DNA from: CAWGMT01 sp963823675
GTDB lineage: Bacteria; Planctomycetota; Planctomycetia; Isosphaerales; Isosphaeraceae
Direction: 5' to 3'
Length of the DNA stretch: 64,000 nt
NCBI GenBank assembly: GCA_963823675.1
Contig: CAWGMT010000014.1
Coordinates: 1 to 64,000, forward strand
Both the position numbers and the translations under genes were made by a program. This document shows, piece by piece, positions 13,701 through 28,700 of this stretch; position 1 is the first letter of the stretch, and every line of letters begins with the position of its first letter. The notes below the pieces were generated by a model, which saw only the letters and a list, made by a program, of their open reading frames with translations, was not told the origin of the DNA and made no database searches.

Positions 13701-16700
13701 CATTGGACGCAGTGTTGCCTGTTGCGTCCTCGGTAAGAAAAGGCTGGTACAGGACGGTCGGCAGGCTGGAGTTCTTGGTGTGGTCCGTGATCTTGGCTGC
13801 AATTTGAGTGGTATTGAGCGTGCCCCAGAAATTGTTGGTCAAATCAATTGTGGCCGTGGAACTACCCGAGGCGACCACGGTCGCGTTCGCGCTGCTGAGG
13901 TCATCATTGTGGATGTTGATCGAGGCCCCGCTATCGATTGCGAGCTGAGTGGCGAACGCCGCGAATTGAAGGTTGGCGGTTGAACCGCTTTCCACGACGA
14001 CCTGGTTCACCGAGAAGGTGGTGCTTGTAGCGTTGAGCTCGCCGCCGGAGTTGACCACGATGGTGCCGCTCTCGCTGATGCCGGTGAAGGTGGTCCCGGC
14101 GGCGGTCAGGGTCCCGGCGACGACGATCTCGGCGGCCGAGCAGCAAGCGGAGCCCAGCGTCAGGGTGTCGCCGCTGGCGAAGCTCAGCGTGCCGTCGTCG
14201 GTGAGCGTCTCGCCCTCCGGGATCTGGACGCGAACGCCGGCCCCCACGACCAGGTCGCCTCCTGATCCCACCGTGAAGCCATTCGGGAAGAGATAATTCA
14301 GGTTCGCCGTGTCGGTCCCGATCAGGTCGAGGTCGAGCTCATTACCACTGGGGAGGGTGGCCGCGCTGATCTCGATCTGGTCGAAGCTCACATTGTTGCC
14401 GGCCGCCAGGGAGGCGACATCGTTGTACGGGACGTAGAGGGGCACGTTGAACGTGCTGCCGGTGGGCGTGATGATGCCGCCGGAGTTGACCACGATGGTG
14501 CCGCTCTCGCTGATGCCGGTGAAGGTGGTCCCGGCGGCGGTCAGGGTCCCGGCGACGACGATCTCGGCGGCCGAGCAGCAAGCGGAGCCCAGCGTCAGGG
14601 TGTCGCCGCTGGCGAAGCTCAGCGTGCCGTCGTCGGTGAGCGTCTCGCCCTCCGGGATCTGGACCGGAACGCCGGCCCCCACGACCAGGTCGCCTCCTGA
14701 TCCCACCGTGAAGCCATTCGGGAAGAGATAATTCAGGTTCGCCGTGTCGGTCCCGATCAGGTCGAGGTCGAGCTCACTACCACTGGGGAGGGTGGCCGCG
14801 CTGATCTCGATCTGGTCGAAGCTCACATTGTCGCCGGCCGCCAGGGAGGCGACATCGTTGTACGGGACGAAGAGGGGCACGTTGAAGGTGCTGCCGGTGG
14901 GCGTGATGATGCCGCCGGAGTTGACCACGATGGTGCCGCTCTCGCTGATGCCGGTGAAGGTGGTCCCGGCGGCGGTCAGGGTCCCGGCGACGACGATCTC
15001 GGCGGCCGAGCAGCAAGCGGAGCCCAGCGTCAGGGTGTCGCCGCTGGCGAAGCTCAGCGTGCCGTCGTCGGTGAGCGTCTCGCCCTCCGGGATCTGGACG
15101 CGAACGCCGGCCCCCACGACCAGGTCGCCTCCTGATCCCACCGTGAAGCCATTCGGGAAGAGATAATTCAGGTTCGCCGTGTCGGTCCCGATCAGGTCGA
15201 GGTCGAGCTCACTACCACTGGGGAGGGTGGCCGCGCTGATCTCGATCTGGTCGAAGCTCACATTGGTGCCGGCCGCCAGGGAGGCGACATCGTTGTACGG
15301 GACGATGAGGGGCACGTTGAACGTGCTGCCGGTGGGCGTGATGATGCCGCCGGAGTTGACCACGATGGTGCCGCTCTCGCTGATGCCGGTGAAGGTGGTC
15401 CCGGCGGCGGTCAGGGTTCCGGCGACGACGATCTCGGCGGCCGAGCAGCAAGCGGAGCCCAGCGTCAGGGTGTCGCCGCTGGCGAAGCTCAGCGTGCCGT
15501 CGTCGGTGAGCGTCTCGCCCTCCGGGATCTGGACCCGAACGCCGGCCCCCACGACCAGGTCGCCTCCTGATCCCACCGTGAAGCCATTCGGGAAGAGATA
15601 ATTCAGGTTCGCCGTGTCGGTCCCGATCAGGTCGAGGTCGAGCTCACTACCACTGGGGAGGGTGGCCGCGCTGATCTCGATCTGGTCGAAGCTCACATTG
15701 GTGCCGGCCGCCAGGGAGGCGACATCGTTGTACGGGACGAAGAGGGGCACGTTGAACGTGCTGGCGGTGGGCGTGATGATGCCGCCGGAGTTGACCACGA
15801 TGGTGCCGCTCTCGCTGATGCCGGTGAAGGTGGTCCCGGCGGCGGTCAGGGTCCCGGCGACGACGATCTCGGCGGCCGAGCAGCAAGCGGAGCCCAGCGT
15901 CAGGGTGTCGCCGCTGGCGAAGCTCAGCGTGCCGTCGTCGGTGAGCGTCTCGCCCTCCGGGATCTGGACGCGGAACGCCGGCCCCCACGACCAGGTCGCC
16001 TCCTGATCCCACCGTGAAGCCATTCGGGAAGAGATAATTCAGGTTCGCCGTGTCGGTCCCGATCAGGTCGAGGTCGAGCTCACTACCACTGGGGAGGGTG
16101 GCCGCGCTGATCTCGATCTGGTCGAAGCTCACATTGCTGCCGGCCGCCAGGGAGGCGACATCGTTGTACGGGACGAAGAGGGGCACGTTGAAGGTGCTGC
16201 CGGTGGGCGTGATGATGCCGCCGGAGTTGACCACGATGGTGCCGCTCTCGCTGATGCCGGTGAAGGTGGTCCCGGCGGCGGTCAGGGTCCCGGCGACGAC
16301 GATCTCGGCGGCCGAGCAGCAAGCGGAGCCCAGCGTCAGGGTGTCGCCGCTGGCGAAGCTCAGCGTGCCGTCGTCGGTGAGCGTCTCGCCCTCCGGGATC
16401 TGGACGCTAGCCCCTGACCCCACGCTCAGCGAGGCCCCGGCGCTGATCGTCACGGAAGCGAGAGTCGAACTGCCGTTGCCGAGCGCGATCGAGCCGCTTC
16501 CGATGTTCAACGCCGTGTTTCCGTTTGTCGTCAGACTCAGGACGGCGTCGCTCGCATCTGTCGAATGGGTGATCGTTCCGCTGCTCGCCAGGTTGATGAC
16601 GACATTGTTGGACGCGGTTGGGACCACGCCACCCACCCAGTTACCGGGCGTGTCCCAATCGCCGCCGGTGGGGGCTGTTGTGGTGTTCCACATGATCGTG

Positions 16701-19700
16701 GTTGGGGCGTTGATCGTCTGCTGGATCGTGAGATTGCTCGGGCTGTAATCGGAGTCTCCGAGGTACTCCGCCTCGATCGGTTGATTGGCACCCACGCTCA
16801 GCGACGACGTGGTGTAGGAGGCCGTGCCGCCGCTCAAAGTCTCGGTCCCGAGGAGCGTCGAGCCGTCGAAGAATTCGACCTCACCAGTCGGAGTGGCCAG
16901 CCCGGACACCGACGACGAGACGGTCGCTGTGAACGTGACTGGGACTCCGAAAGACGACGGATTGTCCGAGGACTGAAGGGCGGTCTGGCTGGCGATCGGA
17001 TCGACGGTCTGCGCGAGGGCCGTCGAGTTGCTGCCGCTGAAGTTGGAGTCGCCGCTGTACTGCACGGTGATCGAGTACGTGCCGCCCGCGAGCGTGGCAG
17101 GGACGTAGGCGGCCGAGCCGTTGACGAGCGTTTCGGTGTCGACGGCGGTCGAGCCCTCGTAGAACGTGACCTGTCCGGTCGGGACAAGGTCCGTGGAGAC
17201 GCTCGGGGCCACCGTGGCCGTGAACGTGACCGTATCGCCGTAGTTCGAGGGGTTCTCGGACGACTGCACCGTCGTCTGGGTGCCCGCCGATTCGGAAATG
17301 ACCGTCAGGTCGAGTGCGGTGGGGTTGGTGCTGGGGATGAACGTCGGACTGAAGCCCTCGCCGCCCCCGAAATAGAGCCCGAACTCGGCCGAGAAGTTCC
17401 CGGTCTCCGAGGCGAAGGCGAGGACCTGGTAGCTATCTCCCTGCGGCGGAGCGTAGTTATTAATCAGGTTCACGCTGAGGCTGCCGTTAAGCGACGCGCT
17501 CTGGCTCACGTTCAGTTGGCCAAACGAGCTTCCGGGCGTGATGCCGCCGATGGCGACGTCGTATGCGCCGGTGCTTTCCTGGGTGTACGTGCCCGTAACG
17601 TCGAGCGTACCGGGCGCCAGGTCGATGGTCCCGGCGTTGTCGAGGTTGCCGGCGATCGTGAACGTTGCTCCGTCGAGAACTTCGAGGGACCCCGCGGCCG
17701 AGATCGCGGAGAGGGGCGACGATCCGCTGAAGCGCCCACCGGCGCCGGTCACGATGATCGTGGCCGCGTCGGTCGTGACACTCTCGCCGAGAGAGAGTGT
17801 CCCGTTCGGTCCCAGGATCCAGGTCCCGCCACTCAGCGTACCCGCGGAGAGATTCTCGGGCGTGCTCGCAGAGAGCATCCCACCATCGGTGGCCTCGACC
17901 GAGCCGTCGTTGGTCCAGGTGACGCCGATCGTGATCGTGCCGCCGCTGACGTCAGCCTGGATCGTCCCTTGGTTCACGACCGCGGCGTTGGACGTGCCTA
18001 AGCCTAAGCTGGGGTTGTACCCGACCGCTCCACTCTGGCCACGAACCGTGATCCCCGATCCAATGGTTAGCGTCGTGCCCGCTTGGCCAACGAGGAGCGT
18101 ATTGGGACTATCCTGCCCGAACACCACCGTCCCGGTCCCGCTGAGCGTCTCGCTCCCCATGAAGTTCAGGTAGCCGTACAGGTTGCTCGATGCCGCCCCC
18201 AGTGTCGCCGTGCCGTTGAGCGTCAGACCGTTTTGCACTGTCACACTGTTGTCGCCGGAAACTGTGAAGTTTCCATCAATCGTCGCACCGTTAAGCGTGC
18301 TGCCGCGAATCTGTGCGCCGGTCTGGGTGTCGATCATCCCGCCTGTGAGCGTGCCGCTTAGTGACAGCACGCTGGTGGCGTCCACCGACACAGTCGCCAT
18401 GTTGGTGAGCGTGCCCTGGATGGATAGGGTTGCGCCGTTGAGCGCGTTAAGACTGCCGGCATTTTGGTCGTTTGTGCCGTAGACTGTGATCGTCCCACCG
18501 GCGACGTCGGCCTGGATCGTCCCTTGATTCACGACCGCGGCGTTGGACGTGCCTAAGCCTAGGCTGGGGTTGTACCCGACCGCTCCACTCTGGCCACGAA
18601 CCGTGATCCCCGATCCAATGGTTAGCGTGGTGTCCGCTTGGCCAACGAGGAGCGTATTGGGACTGTCCTGCCCGAACACCACCGTCCCGCTTCCGCTGAG
18701 CGTCTGGCTTCCCATAAAGTTCAGGTAGCCGTAGAGGTTGCTCGACGCAGCCCCCAGAGTCGCCGTGCCGTTGAGCGTCAGGCCGTTTTGCACCGTCACG
18801 CCGCCGTTGCCAGACACCGCGAAGTTACCGTTGACCGTCACGCCGTCAACGGTGCCGGATAGCTTAAGCGGTGTCGCGCCAGTCACACTGATTGTCCCTC
18901 CCTGGATCGATCCGCTTGACGAGAAAGTACCGGGGCCGCTGAGCGCTAGCGTGTTCCCGCTGTTTGATAATGAAGCAGTGATGGAGAAGGCGCTTGAGGC
19001 GTCGGCATAGTTGACCCCCGAGTCCAACCACCCCGTTCCCTGGAGCGAGATCGTGCCGCCGTTGAGCGCGGTCAACGTCCCGGTGTTCTGTCCACCTGTG
19101 CCATAGACTGTGATCGTCCCACCGGCGACGTCGGCCTGGATCGTCCCTTCATTTACGACCGCGGCGTTGGACGTGCCTAAGCCTAAACTGGGGTTGTACC
19201 CGACCGCTCCACTCTGGCCACGAACCGTGATCCCCGATCCGATGGTTAGCGTGGTGTCCGCTTGGCCAACGAGGAGCGTATTGGGACTATCCTGCCCGAA
19301 CACCACCGTCCCGGTCCCGCTGAGCGTCTGGCTCCCCGTGAAGTTCAGGTAGCCGTACAGGTTGCTCGATGCCGCCCCCAGCGTCGCCGCGCCGTCAAGC
19401 GTCAGCCCGCCTTGCACTGTCACGCCGCTGTTCCCCGTGATCGCGAGGTTCCCGTCCATCGTTATCCCGTCGAAGGTGCAAGCGCCTGTCACTTTCAGGT
19501 CGCCGTTGATCGTGGTGTTACCGAACGTGCCTCCGGTCAGACTCAGGCTGTTCCCCGCCGACACAGAAACCACGCCGCCCTGGACGGATACATTGCCACT
19601 GAAGGTGCCGGGACCGGCAAGAGAGAGTGTGTTGCCCGTGTTGCTAAACGATCCATCGACTGAGAACGCGCTCGAGGCGTCCGCATAGTTGACGCCGGAG

Positions 19701-22700
19701 TCCAACCACCCCGTTCCTTGGAGCGAGATCGTGCCGCCGTTGAGCGCGGTCAACGTCCCGGTGTTCTGTCCACCTGCGCCATAGACTGTGATCGTCCCAC
19801 CGGCGACGTCGGCCTGGATCGTCCCTTGATTCACGACCGCGGCGTTGGACGTGCCTAAGCCTAGGCTGGGGTTGTACCCGACCGCTCCACTCTGGCCACG
19901 AACCGTGATCCCCGATCCAATGGTTAGCGTGGTGTCCGCTTGGCCAACGAGGAGCGTATTGGGACTGTCCTGCCCGAACACCACCGTCCCGCTTCCGCTG
20001 AGCGTCTGGCTTCCCATAAAGTTCAGGTAGCCGTAGAGGTTGCTCGACGCAGCCCCCAGAGTCGCCGTGCCGTTGAGCGTCAGTCCGTCCTGCACCGTCA
20101 CGCTGCTGTTGCCAGACACCGCGAAGTTACCGTCGACCGTCACGCCGTCAACGGTGCCGGATAGCTTAAGCGGTGTCGCGCCAGTCACACTGATTGTCCC
20201 TCCCTGGATCGATCCGCTTGACGAGAAAGTACCGGGGCCGCTGAGCGCTAGCGTGTTCCCGCTGTTTGATAATGAAGCAGTGATGGAGAAGGCGCTTGAG
20301 GCGTCGGCATAGTTGACCCCCGAGTCCAACCACCCCGTTCCCTGGAGCGAGATCGTGCCGCCGTTGAGCGCGGTCAACGTCCCGGTGTTCTGTCCACCTG
20401 TGCCATAGACTGTGATCGTCCCACCGGCGACGTCGGCCTGGATCGTCCCTTGATTCACGACCGCGGCGTTGGACGTGCCTAAGCCTAGGCTGGGGTTGTA
20501 CCCGACCGCTCCACTCTGGCCACGAACCGTGATCCCCGATCCAATGGTTAGCGTGGTGTCCGCTTGGCCAACGAGGAGCGTATTGGGACTGTCCTGCCCG
20601 AACACCACCGTCCCGCTTCCGCTGAGCGTCTGGCTTCCCATAAAGTTCAGGTAGCCGTAGAGGTTGCTCGACGCAGCCCCCAGAGTCGCCGTGCCGTTGA
20701 GCGTCAGGCCGTTTTGCACCGTCACGCCGCCGTTGCCAGACACCGCGAAATTCCCATCGACCGTCACGCCACTCAGCGTACTGCCCGCCAGAACCAGGTT
20801 CGTTCCGGTGCCCGCATCGACCGTGCCGCCGTCGATGGTCCCGGTGATCGCAACCGTCCCGGTCCCGGTGACGTCGATCGTGCCCGTGTTGGTAATCGTG
20901 CCGGTGAGAAAGACCATCCCGCTGCTGCCCAGCGTCAGCGTGCCGGCATTAGCGAGGTTCCCACTGAGAGTACCCCCCGAGAATTGGCTACCACTACCGG
21001 CGACCGAGATGGCCCCGCTGCCACCGAGTGTGCCACTCGCCAGGATCAGGTTCCCGGAGATGGTCAAGGAGCCGCTCGCACTGACGGTGCCCCCCCAACT
21101 GCTGTCGATGGTCAGGTTGGCGATCGAGAAGGAGGTGTCGACAATCGATGTCGAGTACTGTGATTCCGAAGCGGTGAAATAGGCCGTTTCCGCCGCCGTT
21201 GGCGGCGCGCCCAAGGCCCAGTTTCCGGAGTTGCTCCAGTCGTCATTCCCGCCGTGGGCTGCCGAGGCCCCGGTCCAGAAGTCGGTTAGAGGCGGCGTAT
21301 TCACGGTCTGCGGGATCGTGAAGTTGCTGGGATTGTAATTGGTGTCGCCCAGATACTTCGCCTCGATCTGTTGATTGGCGCCCAAGGGGAGGCTCGACGT
21401 CGTGTAACTGGCCGTGCCGCCGTTCAAGGTCGCCGTGTCCAGGAGCGTCGAGCCGTCATAGAACTCGACCTGGCCGGTCGGTGTCGCAAGTCCCGAGGCC
21501 GACGAGGTGGGCGAAATCGATGCGGTGAACGTGACCGAGTCGCCATAGTTCGATGGGTCCTCCGAGGATTGGAGGCCGGTCTGGCTGGCGATCGGATTGA
21601 CGGTCTGGGTGAGGGCCGTCGACGTGCTGCCGCTGAAGTTGGAGTCGCCGCCGTATTGCACGGTGATCGAGTACGTGCCGCCCGCGAGGGTGGAAGAGAC
21701 GTAGGTTGCCGCGCCGTTGACGAGCGTCGCGGTGTCGACGGCGGTCGAGCCCTCGTAGAATGTGACCTGCCCGGTCGGGACAAGGTCCGTGGAGACGCTC
21801 GGGGCCACAGTGGCCGTGAACGTGACGGCATCGCCGTAGTTCGAGGGGTTCTCCGACGACTGGACCGTCGTCTGGGTGCCCGCCGACTCGGAAATGACTG
21901 CGAGATCGAGGGCGGTGGGGTTGGTGCTGGGGCTGAACGTGGGACTGAAGCCCTCGCCGCCGCCGAGATAGAGCCCGAACTCGGCGGAGAAGTTGCCGGT
22001 TTCCGAGGCGAACGTCAGGACCTGGTAGCTATCTCCCTGCGGCGGGGCGTAGTTATTGATCAGGTTGACGCTGAGGCTGCCGTTGAGCAACGCACTCTGG
22101 CTCACGTTCAGTTGGCCGAACGAGCTTCCCGGTGTGATGCCGCCGATGGCGACGTCGTAGGCGCCCGTGCTTTCCTGGGTGTACGTGCCCGCAACATTGA
22201 GCGTACCGGGCGCCAGGTCGATGGTCCCGGCGTTGTCGAGATTGGCGGCGGTGGTGAACGCACCGTTCTGAAGCTCGAGCTCGCCGGCGGCGGTGATCTT
22301 GGACAAGCTGGAGATGCCGGTGAAGGTCGCTCCGGAACCCTCGAGGGTGACATTCGCCGAGAGGGTAGTGATCGAGGTCACGCCGCTGATCGTCAACGTG
22401 CTGTTGGGCCCCACGACCCAGGTGCCGACGCCGAGCGTGCCACTGGAGACAAGGCCGGAATTCGTGAGGTTGAGCGTCCCGCCTAGCGCCTGCATCGTAC
22501 CGCCCGTGTCGTTCAGGGTGACGCCGGACGTATTGAAGGTTCCGTACCCGCTGACCAATCCCCCAACACCATTGGTAAACGTGCTTCCGACCACGGTCAC
22601 GGTGGCAGCGGCGATGCTCATCAGACCGGTGTTGGTGAGATTTGCCCCCGCAACACCGAAGGTCGTGTTGGTGTCGAAATTGATGGTACCGGCGTTGGTG

Positions 22701-25700
22701 ATTGCGCCGCTGATTGAGCGCGTGCCGCCGGTGCCCGCGACGACAGTGATGATTCCGCCGGCGGCGTTGGTAAACGTGCCGCTGCCGATAGAGAGGGTGT
22801 CGGAATAGGTGCTGTTCTGCGATTCCAGGAGGATCGTGCCATCGTTGGTCAGGCCGGCGGCCACGGTCAAGGTCGCGTTCACTCCTCCGAGATAGCCGTC
22901 GCCCTGCACCCAGATCGTGGTGTTGGGTAGGTTGTTCGTGGCCAGGGTCGTCGTGCCGTTGACCAGGATGGTGAGCGGTGACGCGGTGCTGACGGTGACC
23001 AGTAAGGTGCCGTTGTAGACGTATCCCGGGCCGGTGATCGTGCCGCCCGCGGCGTTATAGGTCTGGCTCACGAACATGAACCCGGCGGGGTTGACCGTCA
23101 CTTGACCTTCATTGAGAAACGTCGCGGCCGTCGAGGTGTTGTTCACAGCCAGAGTCGTGCCGGCACCGACGGTGATCGTCCCCAGGTTGGTGAGGTTGCC
23201 GTTGATCGAGCGCGTGCCGCCGGTCCCGGCGGTGACCTGGATGATACCATCGGCGGCGTTGGTAAACCCGCCGCTGCCGGTGGAGAGGGTGTCGGAATAG
23301 GTGCTGTTCTGCGATTCCAGGAGGATCGTGCCGTCGTTGGTCAGGCCGGCGGGAACGGTCAAGGTCGCGTTCACTCCTCCGAGATAGCCGTCGCCCTGCA
23401 CCCAGATCGTGGTGTTGGGTAGGTTGTTGGTGGCCAGGGTCGTCGTGCCGTTGACCAGGATGGTGAGCGGTGACGCGGTGCTGACCGTGACACGTAAGGT
23501 GCCGTTGTAGACGTAACCCGGGCCGGTGATCGTGCCGCCCGCGGCGTTATAGGTCTGGCTCACGAACATGAACCCGGCGGGGTTGACCGTCACTTGACCT
23601 TCATTGAGAAACGTCGCGGCCGTCGAGGTGTTGTTCACAGCCAGAGTCGTGCCGGCACCGACGTCGATCGCCCCCAGGTTGGTGAGGTTGCCGTTGATCG
23701 AGCGCGTGCCGCCGGTGCCGGCGGTGACCTGGATGATACCGTCGGCGGCGTTGGTAAGCCCGCCGCTGCCGGTGGAGAGGGTGTCGGAATAGGTGCTGTT
23801 CTGCGATTCCAGGAGGATCGTGCCATCGTTGGTCAGGCCGGCGGCCACGGTCAAGGTCGCGTTCACTCCTCCGAGATAGCCGTCGCCCTGCACCCAGATC
23901 GTGGTGTTGGGTAGGTTGTTCGTGGCCAGGGTCGTCGTGCCGTCGACCAGGATGGTGAGCGGTGACGCGGTGCTGACGGTGACCAGTAAGGTGCCGTTGT
24001 AGACGTATCCCGGGCCGGTGATCGTGCCGCCCGCGGCGTTATAGGTCTGGCTCACGAACATGAACCCGGCGGGGTTGACCGTCACTTGACCTTCATTGAG
24101 AAACGTCGCGGCCGTCGAGGTGTTGTTCACAGCCAGAGTCGTGCCGGCACCGACGTCGATCGCCCCCAGGTTGGTGAGGTTGCCGTTGATCGAGCGCGTG
24201 CCGCCGGTCCCGGCGGTGACCTGGATGATACCATCGGCGGCGTTGGTAAACCCGCCGCTGCCGGTGGAGAGGGTGTCGGAATAGGTGCTGTTCTGCGATT
24301 CCAGGAGGATCGTGCCGTCGTTGGTCAGGCCGGCGGCCACGGTCAAGGTCGCGTTCACTCCTCCGAGATAGCCGTCGCCCTGCACCCAGATCGTGGTGTT
24401 GGGTAGGTTGTTCGTGGCCAGGGTCGTCGTGCCGTCGACCAGGATGGTGAGCGGTGACGCGGTGCTGACCGTGACACGTAAGGTGCCGTTGTAGACGTAT
24501 CCCGGGCCGGTGATCGTGCCGCCCGCGGCGTTATAGGTCTGGCTCACGAACATGAACCCAGCGGGGTTGACCGTCACTTGGCCTTCATTGAGAAACGTCG
24601 CGGCCGTCGAGGAGTTGTTGACAGCCAGAGTCGTGCCCGCGCCGACGTCGATCGCACCCAGGTTGGTGAGGTTGCCCGTGATCGAGCGCGTGCCGCCGGT
24701 CCCGGCGGTGACCTGGATGATACCATCGGCGGCGTTGGTAAACCCGCCGCTGCCGGTGGAGAGGGTGTCGGAATAGGTGCTGTTCTGCGATTCCAGGAGG
24801 ATCGTGCCGTCGTTGGTCAGGCCGGCGGCCACGGTCAAGGTCGCGTTCACTCCTCCGAGATAGCCGTCGCCCTGCACCCAGATCGTGGTGTTGGGTAGGT
24901 TGTTCGTGGCCAGGGTCGTCGTGCCGTTGACCAGGATGGTGAGCGGTGACGCGGTGCTGACCGTGACACGTAAGGTGCCGTTGTAGACGTATCCCGGGCC
25001 GGTGATCGTGCCGCCCGCGGCGTTATAGGTCTGGCTCACGAACATGAACCCGGCAGGGTCAACCGTCACTTGGCCTTCATTGAGAAACGTCGCGGCCGTC
25101 GAGGTGTTGTTCACAGCCAGAGTCGTGCCCGCACCGACGTCGATCGCCCCCAGGTTGGTGAGGTTGCCGTTGATCGAGCGCGTGCCGCCGGTCCCGGCGG
25201 TGACCTGGATGATACCATCGGCGGCGTTGGTAAACCCGCCGCTGCCGGTGGAGAGGGTGTCGGAATAGGTGCTGTTCTGCGATTCCAGGAGGATCGTGCC
25301 GTCGTTGGTCAGGCCGGCGGCCACGGTCAAGGTCGCGTTCACTCCTCCGAGATAGCCGTCGCCCTGCACCCAGATCGTGGTGTTGGGTAGGTTGTTCGTG
25401 GCCAGGGTCGTCGTGCCGTCGACCAGGATGGTGAGCGGTGACGCGGTGCTGACCGTGACACGTAAGGTGCCGTTGTAGACGTATCCCGGGCCGGTGATCG
25501 TGCCGCCCGCGGCGTTATAGGTCTGGCTCACGAACATGAACCCGGCAGGGTCGACCGTCACTTGGCCTTCATTGAGAAACGTCGCGGCCGTCGAGGTGTT
25601 GTTCACAGCCAGAGTCGTGCCCGCACCGACGTCGATCGCACCCAGGTTGGTGAGGTTGCCCGTGATCGAGCGTGTGCCGCCGGTCCCGGCAGTGACCTGG

Positions 25701-28700
25701 ATGATTCCGTCGGCATCGTTGGTGAAAGTGCCGTTCAGCGTGCCCCCCGCCCATGTGAGCGTGCCGCTATTCGTAAATCCACCCGAGCCGGCATTGAGGG
25801 TCCCTCCGGAGAACTGGCTACCACTGCCACCGACGGAGATGGCTGCGCTGCCGCCGAGCGTGCCGCTCGCAAGGATCAGGTTCCCGGAAACGGTCAAAGA
25901 GGCACTCACTCCGATCGAGCCCCCCCAACTGCTGTCAATGGTCAGATTGGCGATCGAGAACGACGTGTCGACGTTCGAGGTCGAGTACTGTGATTCAGAA
26001 GCCGTGAAATAGGCTGTTTCCGCCGCGGTTGGCGGTGCGCCCAAGGCCCAGTTTCCGGGGTTGCTCCAGTTGTCATTCCCGCCATGGGCTGCCGAGGCGC
26101 CGGTCCAGAAGTCGGTTAGAGGCGGCGTATTCACGGTCTGCGGGATTGTGAAGTTGCTGGGATTGTAATTGGTGTCGCCCAGATACTTCGCCTCGATCTC
26201 TTGATTGGCCCCCAAGGGCAGGCTCGACGTGGTGTAACTGGCCGTCCCGCCGCTCAAGGTCGCGGTGTCCAGCAGCGTCGAGCCATCGAAGAACTCGACT
26301 TTTCCGGTCGGTGTCGCAAGTCCCGAGGCCGAGGAAGTGGGCGAGACCGTCGCGGTGAACGCGACCGGATCGCCATAGTTCGACGGGTCCTCCGAGGATT
26401 GGAGGGCGGTCTGGCTGCCGCCCGGATCGACGGTCTGCGTGAGGGCCGTCGAGGTGCTGCCGCTGAAGTTGGGATCGCCGCTGTACTGGGCTGTGATCGC
26501 GTACGTGCCAGCCGCGAGGGTGGAGACGACGTACGTGGCCGAGCCGTTGACGAGCGTCGTGGTGTCGACGGCGGTCGAGCCCTCGTAGAACGTGACCTGT
26601 CCGGTCGGGACAAGGTACGTCGAAACCGTCGGGGCCACCGTGGCCGTGAACGCGACGCTGTCGCCGTAGTTCGAGGGGTTCTCCGACGACTGCACCGTCG
26701 TCTGGGTGCCCGCCGATTCGGGAATGACCACGAGGTCGAGGGCGGTGGGGTTGGTGCTGGGGCTGAAGGTGGGATTGAAGGCCTCGCCGCCTCCGAAATA
26801 GAGCCCGTTCTCGGCGGAGAAGTTTCCGGTCTCCGAGGCAAACGTGAGAATGGGAAAGCTGGCTCCCTGCTGCGGGGTGTAGCCATTGATGAGGTTGACG
26901 TCAAGACTGCCGCCGAGCGACGCCGTTCCGCTGATCGACGTTTTTCCGTAGAGGCCCGTGGTCGCCCCCCCGATAACCTCGTTGAGAGTGCCGGCTGCGG
27001 ACTGAGTGTAGGGGCCGGTGATGGCGAGCGTACCGGTGGGACCGGCGGAGAGAGTGCCGCTGTTCACGGTGCCGGCGCTGCCTGTCGAGATGTTGATTGC
27101 GCCGAGGCTGGCGTTGACGGTTCCCGAATTGAGAAAGGCCACGGCGCTCCCTTCGACGGTGATCGTCCCGCCGCTCAAGTCAGCCTGGATGGTCCCGTCG
27201 TTGACGACGGAGTCGGCGCTGTAATAGCCGCCGACGGTGCCGCTGCCGCCCTGGACGGTGATGCCGCTGCCAATGGTCAGCGTGGCCGCCGTGTTGGGGC
27301 CATACGCGTCGAGGTTATTGCTGGCCGACGTGCCGAGCGTCACCGTACCGGTGCCGGACAGCGTCTGGGGGCCGTTCTCGAAGTACAGGTCCGCCGTAGA
27401 CGCTTCCCGAGGTGTTCCCCAGGTTGATCACGCCGTTGAGGGTCAGGCCGCCGGTGACGTAGGCATACTCCTGGGAGCCGATGTTCTCTGTCCCGTCCAG
27501 CGTGGTTCCCGAAGCGACCGTGACGCCGCCGGCCAGCGTACCACCGCTGTTCGGTCAACGTCAGCTTCGACCCGCCGGTGCTGGTGATCGTCCCACCGTT
27601 AATTGTCCCGCCGCGCAGGTTCCAGGCGCCGATGGCCGGCGACAGGGTGAAGGTGGCGTTCGCGTTGTTCAACGTCCCCGTCAGGTTCACCGTGCTGCCG
27701 CTGGCGCTGAAGCTGCCCAGCGCCGCGGTGGTGAACGATCCGCCCAGGTTCACGGTGGCGCCGTTGGCCGTGATCGTACCGTTGTTGACCCAGTTGCTGC
27801 CATCAATGGTCAGCGTCTGGCCGCTCGCTGAGTTGATGGTTCCGTCGTTGACGACGGAGTCGGCGCTGTAATAGCCGCCGACGGTGCCGCTGCCGCCCTC
27901 GACGGTAATGCCGCTGCCGATGGTCAGCGTGGCCGCCGTGTTGGGGCCATACGCCTCCAGGTAATTGTTGGTCGACGTGCCGAGCGTCACCGTGCCGTTG
28001 CCGGATAGCGTCTGGGGGCCGTTCTCGAAGTACAGGTCGCCGTAGACGCTTCCCGAGGTGTTCCCCAGGTTGATCGCGCCGTTGAGGGTCAGGCCGCCGG
28101 TGACGTAGGCATACTCCTGGGAGCCGTTGCTCTCTGTCCCGTCCAGCGTGGTTCCCGAAGCGACCGTGACGCCGCCGCCGAGCGTGCCACCGCTGTCGGT
28201 CAACGTCAGGTTCGACCCGCCGGTGCTGGTGATGATCCCACCGTTAATTGTCCCGCCGCGCAGGTTCCAGGCGCCGATGGCCGGCGACAGGGTGAAGGTG
28301 GTGTTCGCATTATTCAACGTCCCCGTCAGGTTCACCGTGCTGCCGCTGGCGCTGAAGCCGCCCAGCGCCGCGGTGGTGAACGATCCGCCCAGGTTCACGG
28401 TGGCGCCGTTGGCCGTGATCGTACCGTTGTTGACCCAGTTGCTGCCATCAATGGTCAGCGTCTGGCCGCTCGCTGAGTTGATGGTTCCGTCGTTGACGAC
28501 GGAGTCGGCGCTGTAATAGCCGCCGACGGTGCCGCTGCCGCCCTCGACGGTGATGCCGCTGCCGATGGTCAGCGTGGCCGCCGTGTTGGGGCCATACGCC
28601 TCCAGGTAGTTGTTGGTCGACGTGCCGAACGTCACCGTACCGTTGCCGGATAGCGTCTGGGGGCCGTTCTCGAAGTACAGGTCGCCGTAGACGCTTCCCG

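Noticed and set aside
8224..13983. Many plus-strand ORFs repeating every 1149 bp
   Set aside because: Their spacing copies array E exactly and their products are antisense of the repeat strands, so they are not genes.
16565..18001. Long plus-strand ORF (478 aa)
   Set aside because: It lies opposite conserved Ig-like and array C coding sequence; the Arg/Gly/Val-rich product has no similarity.
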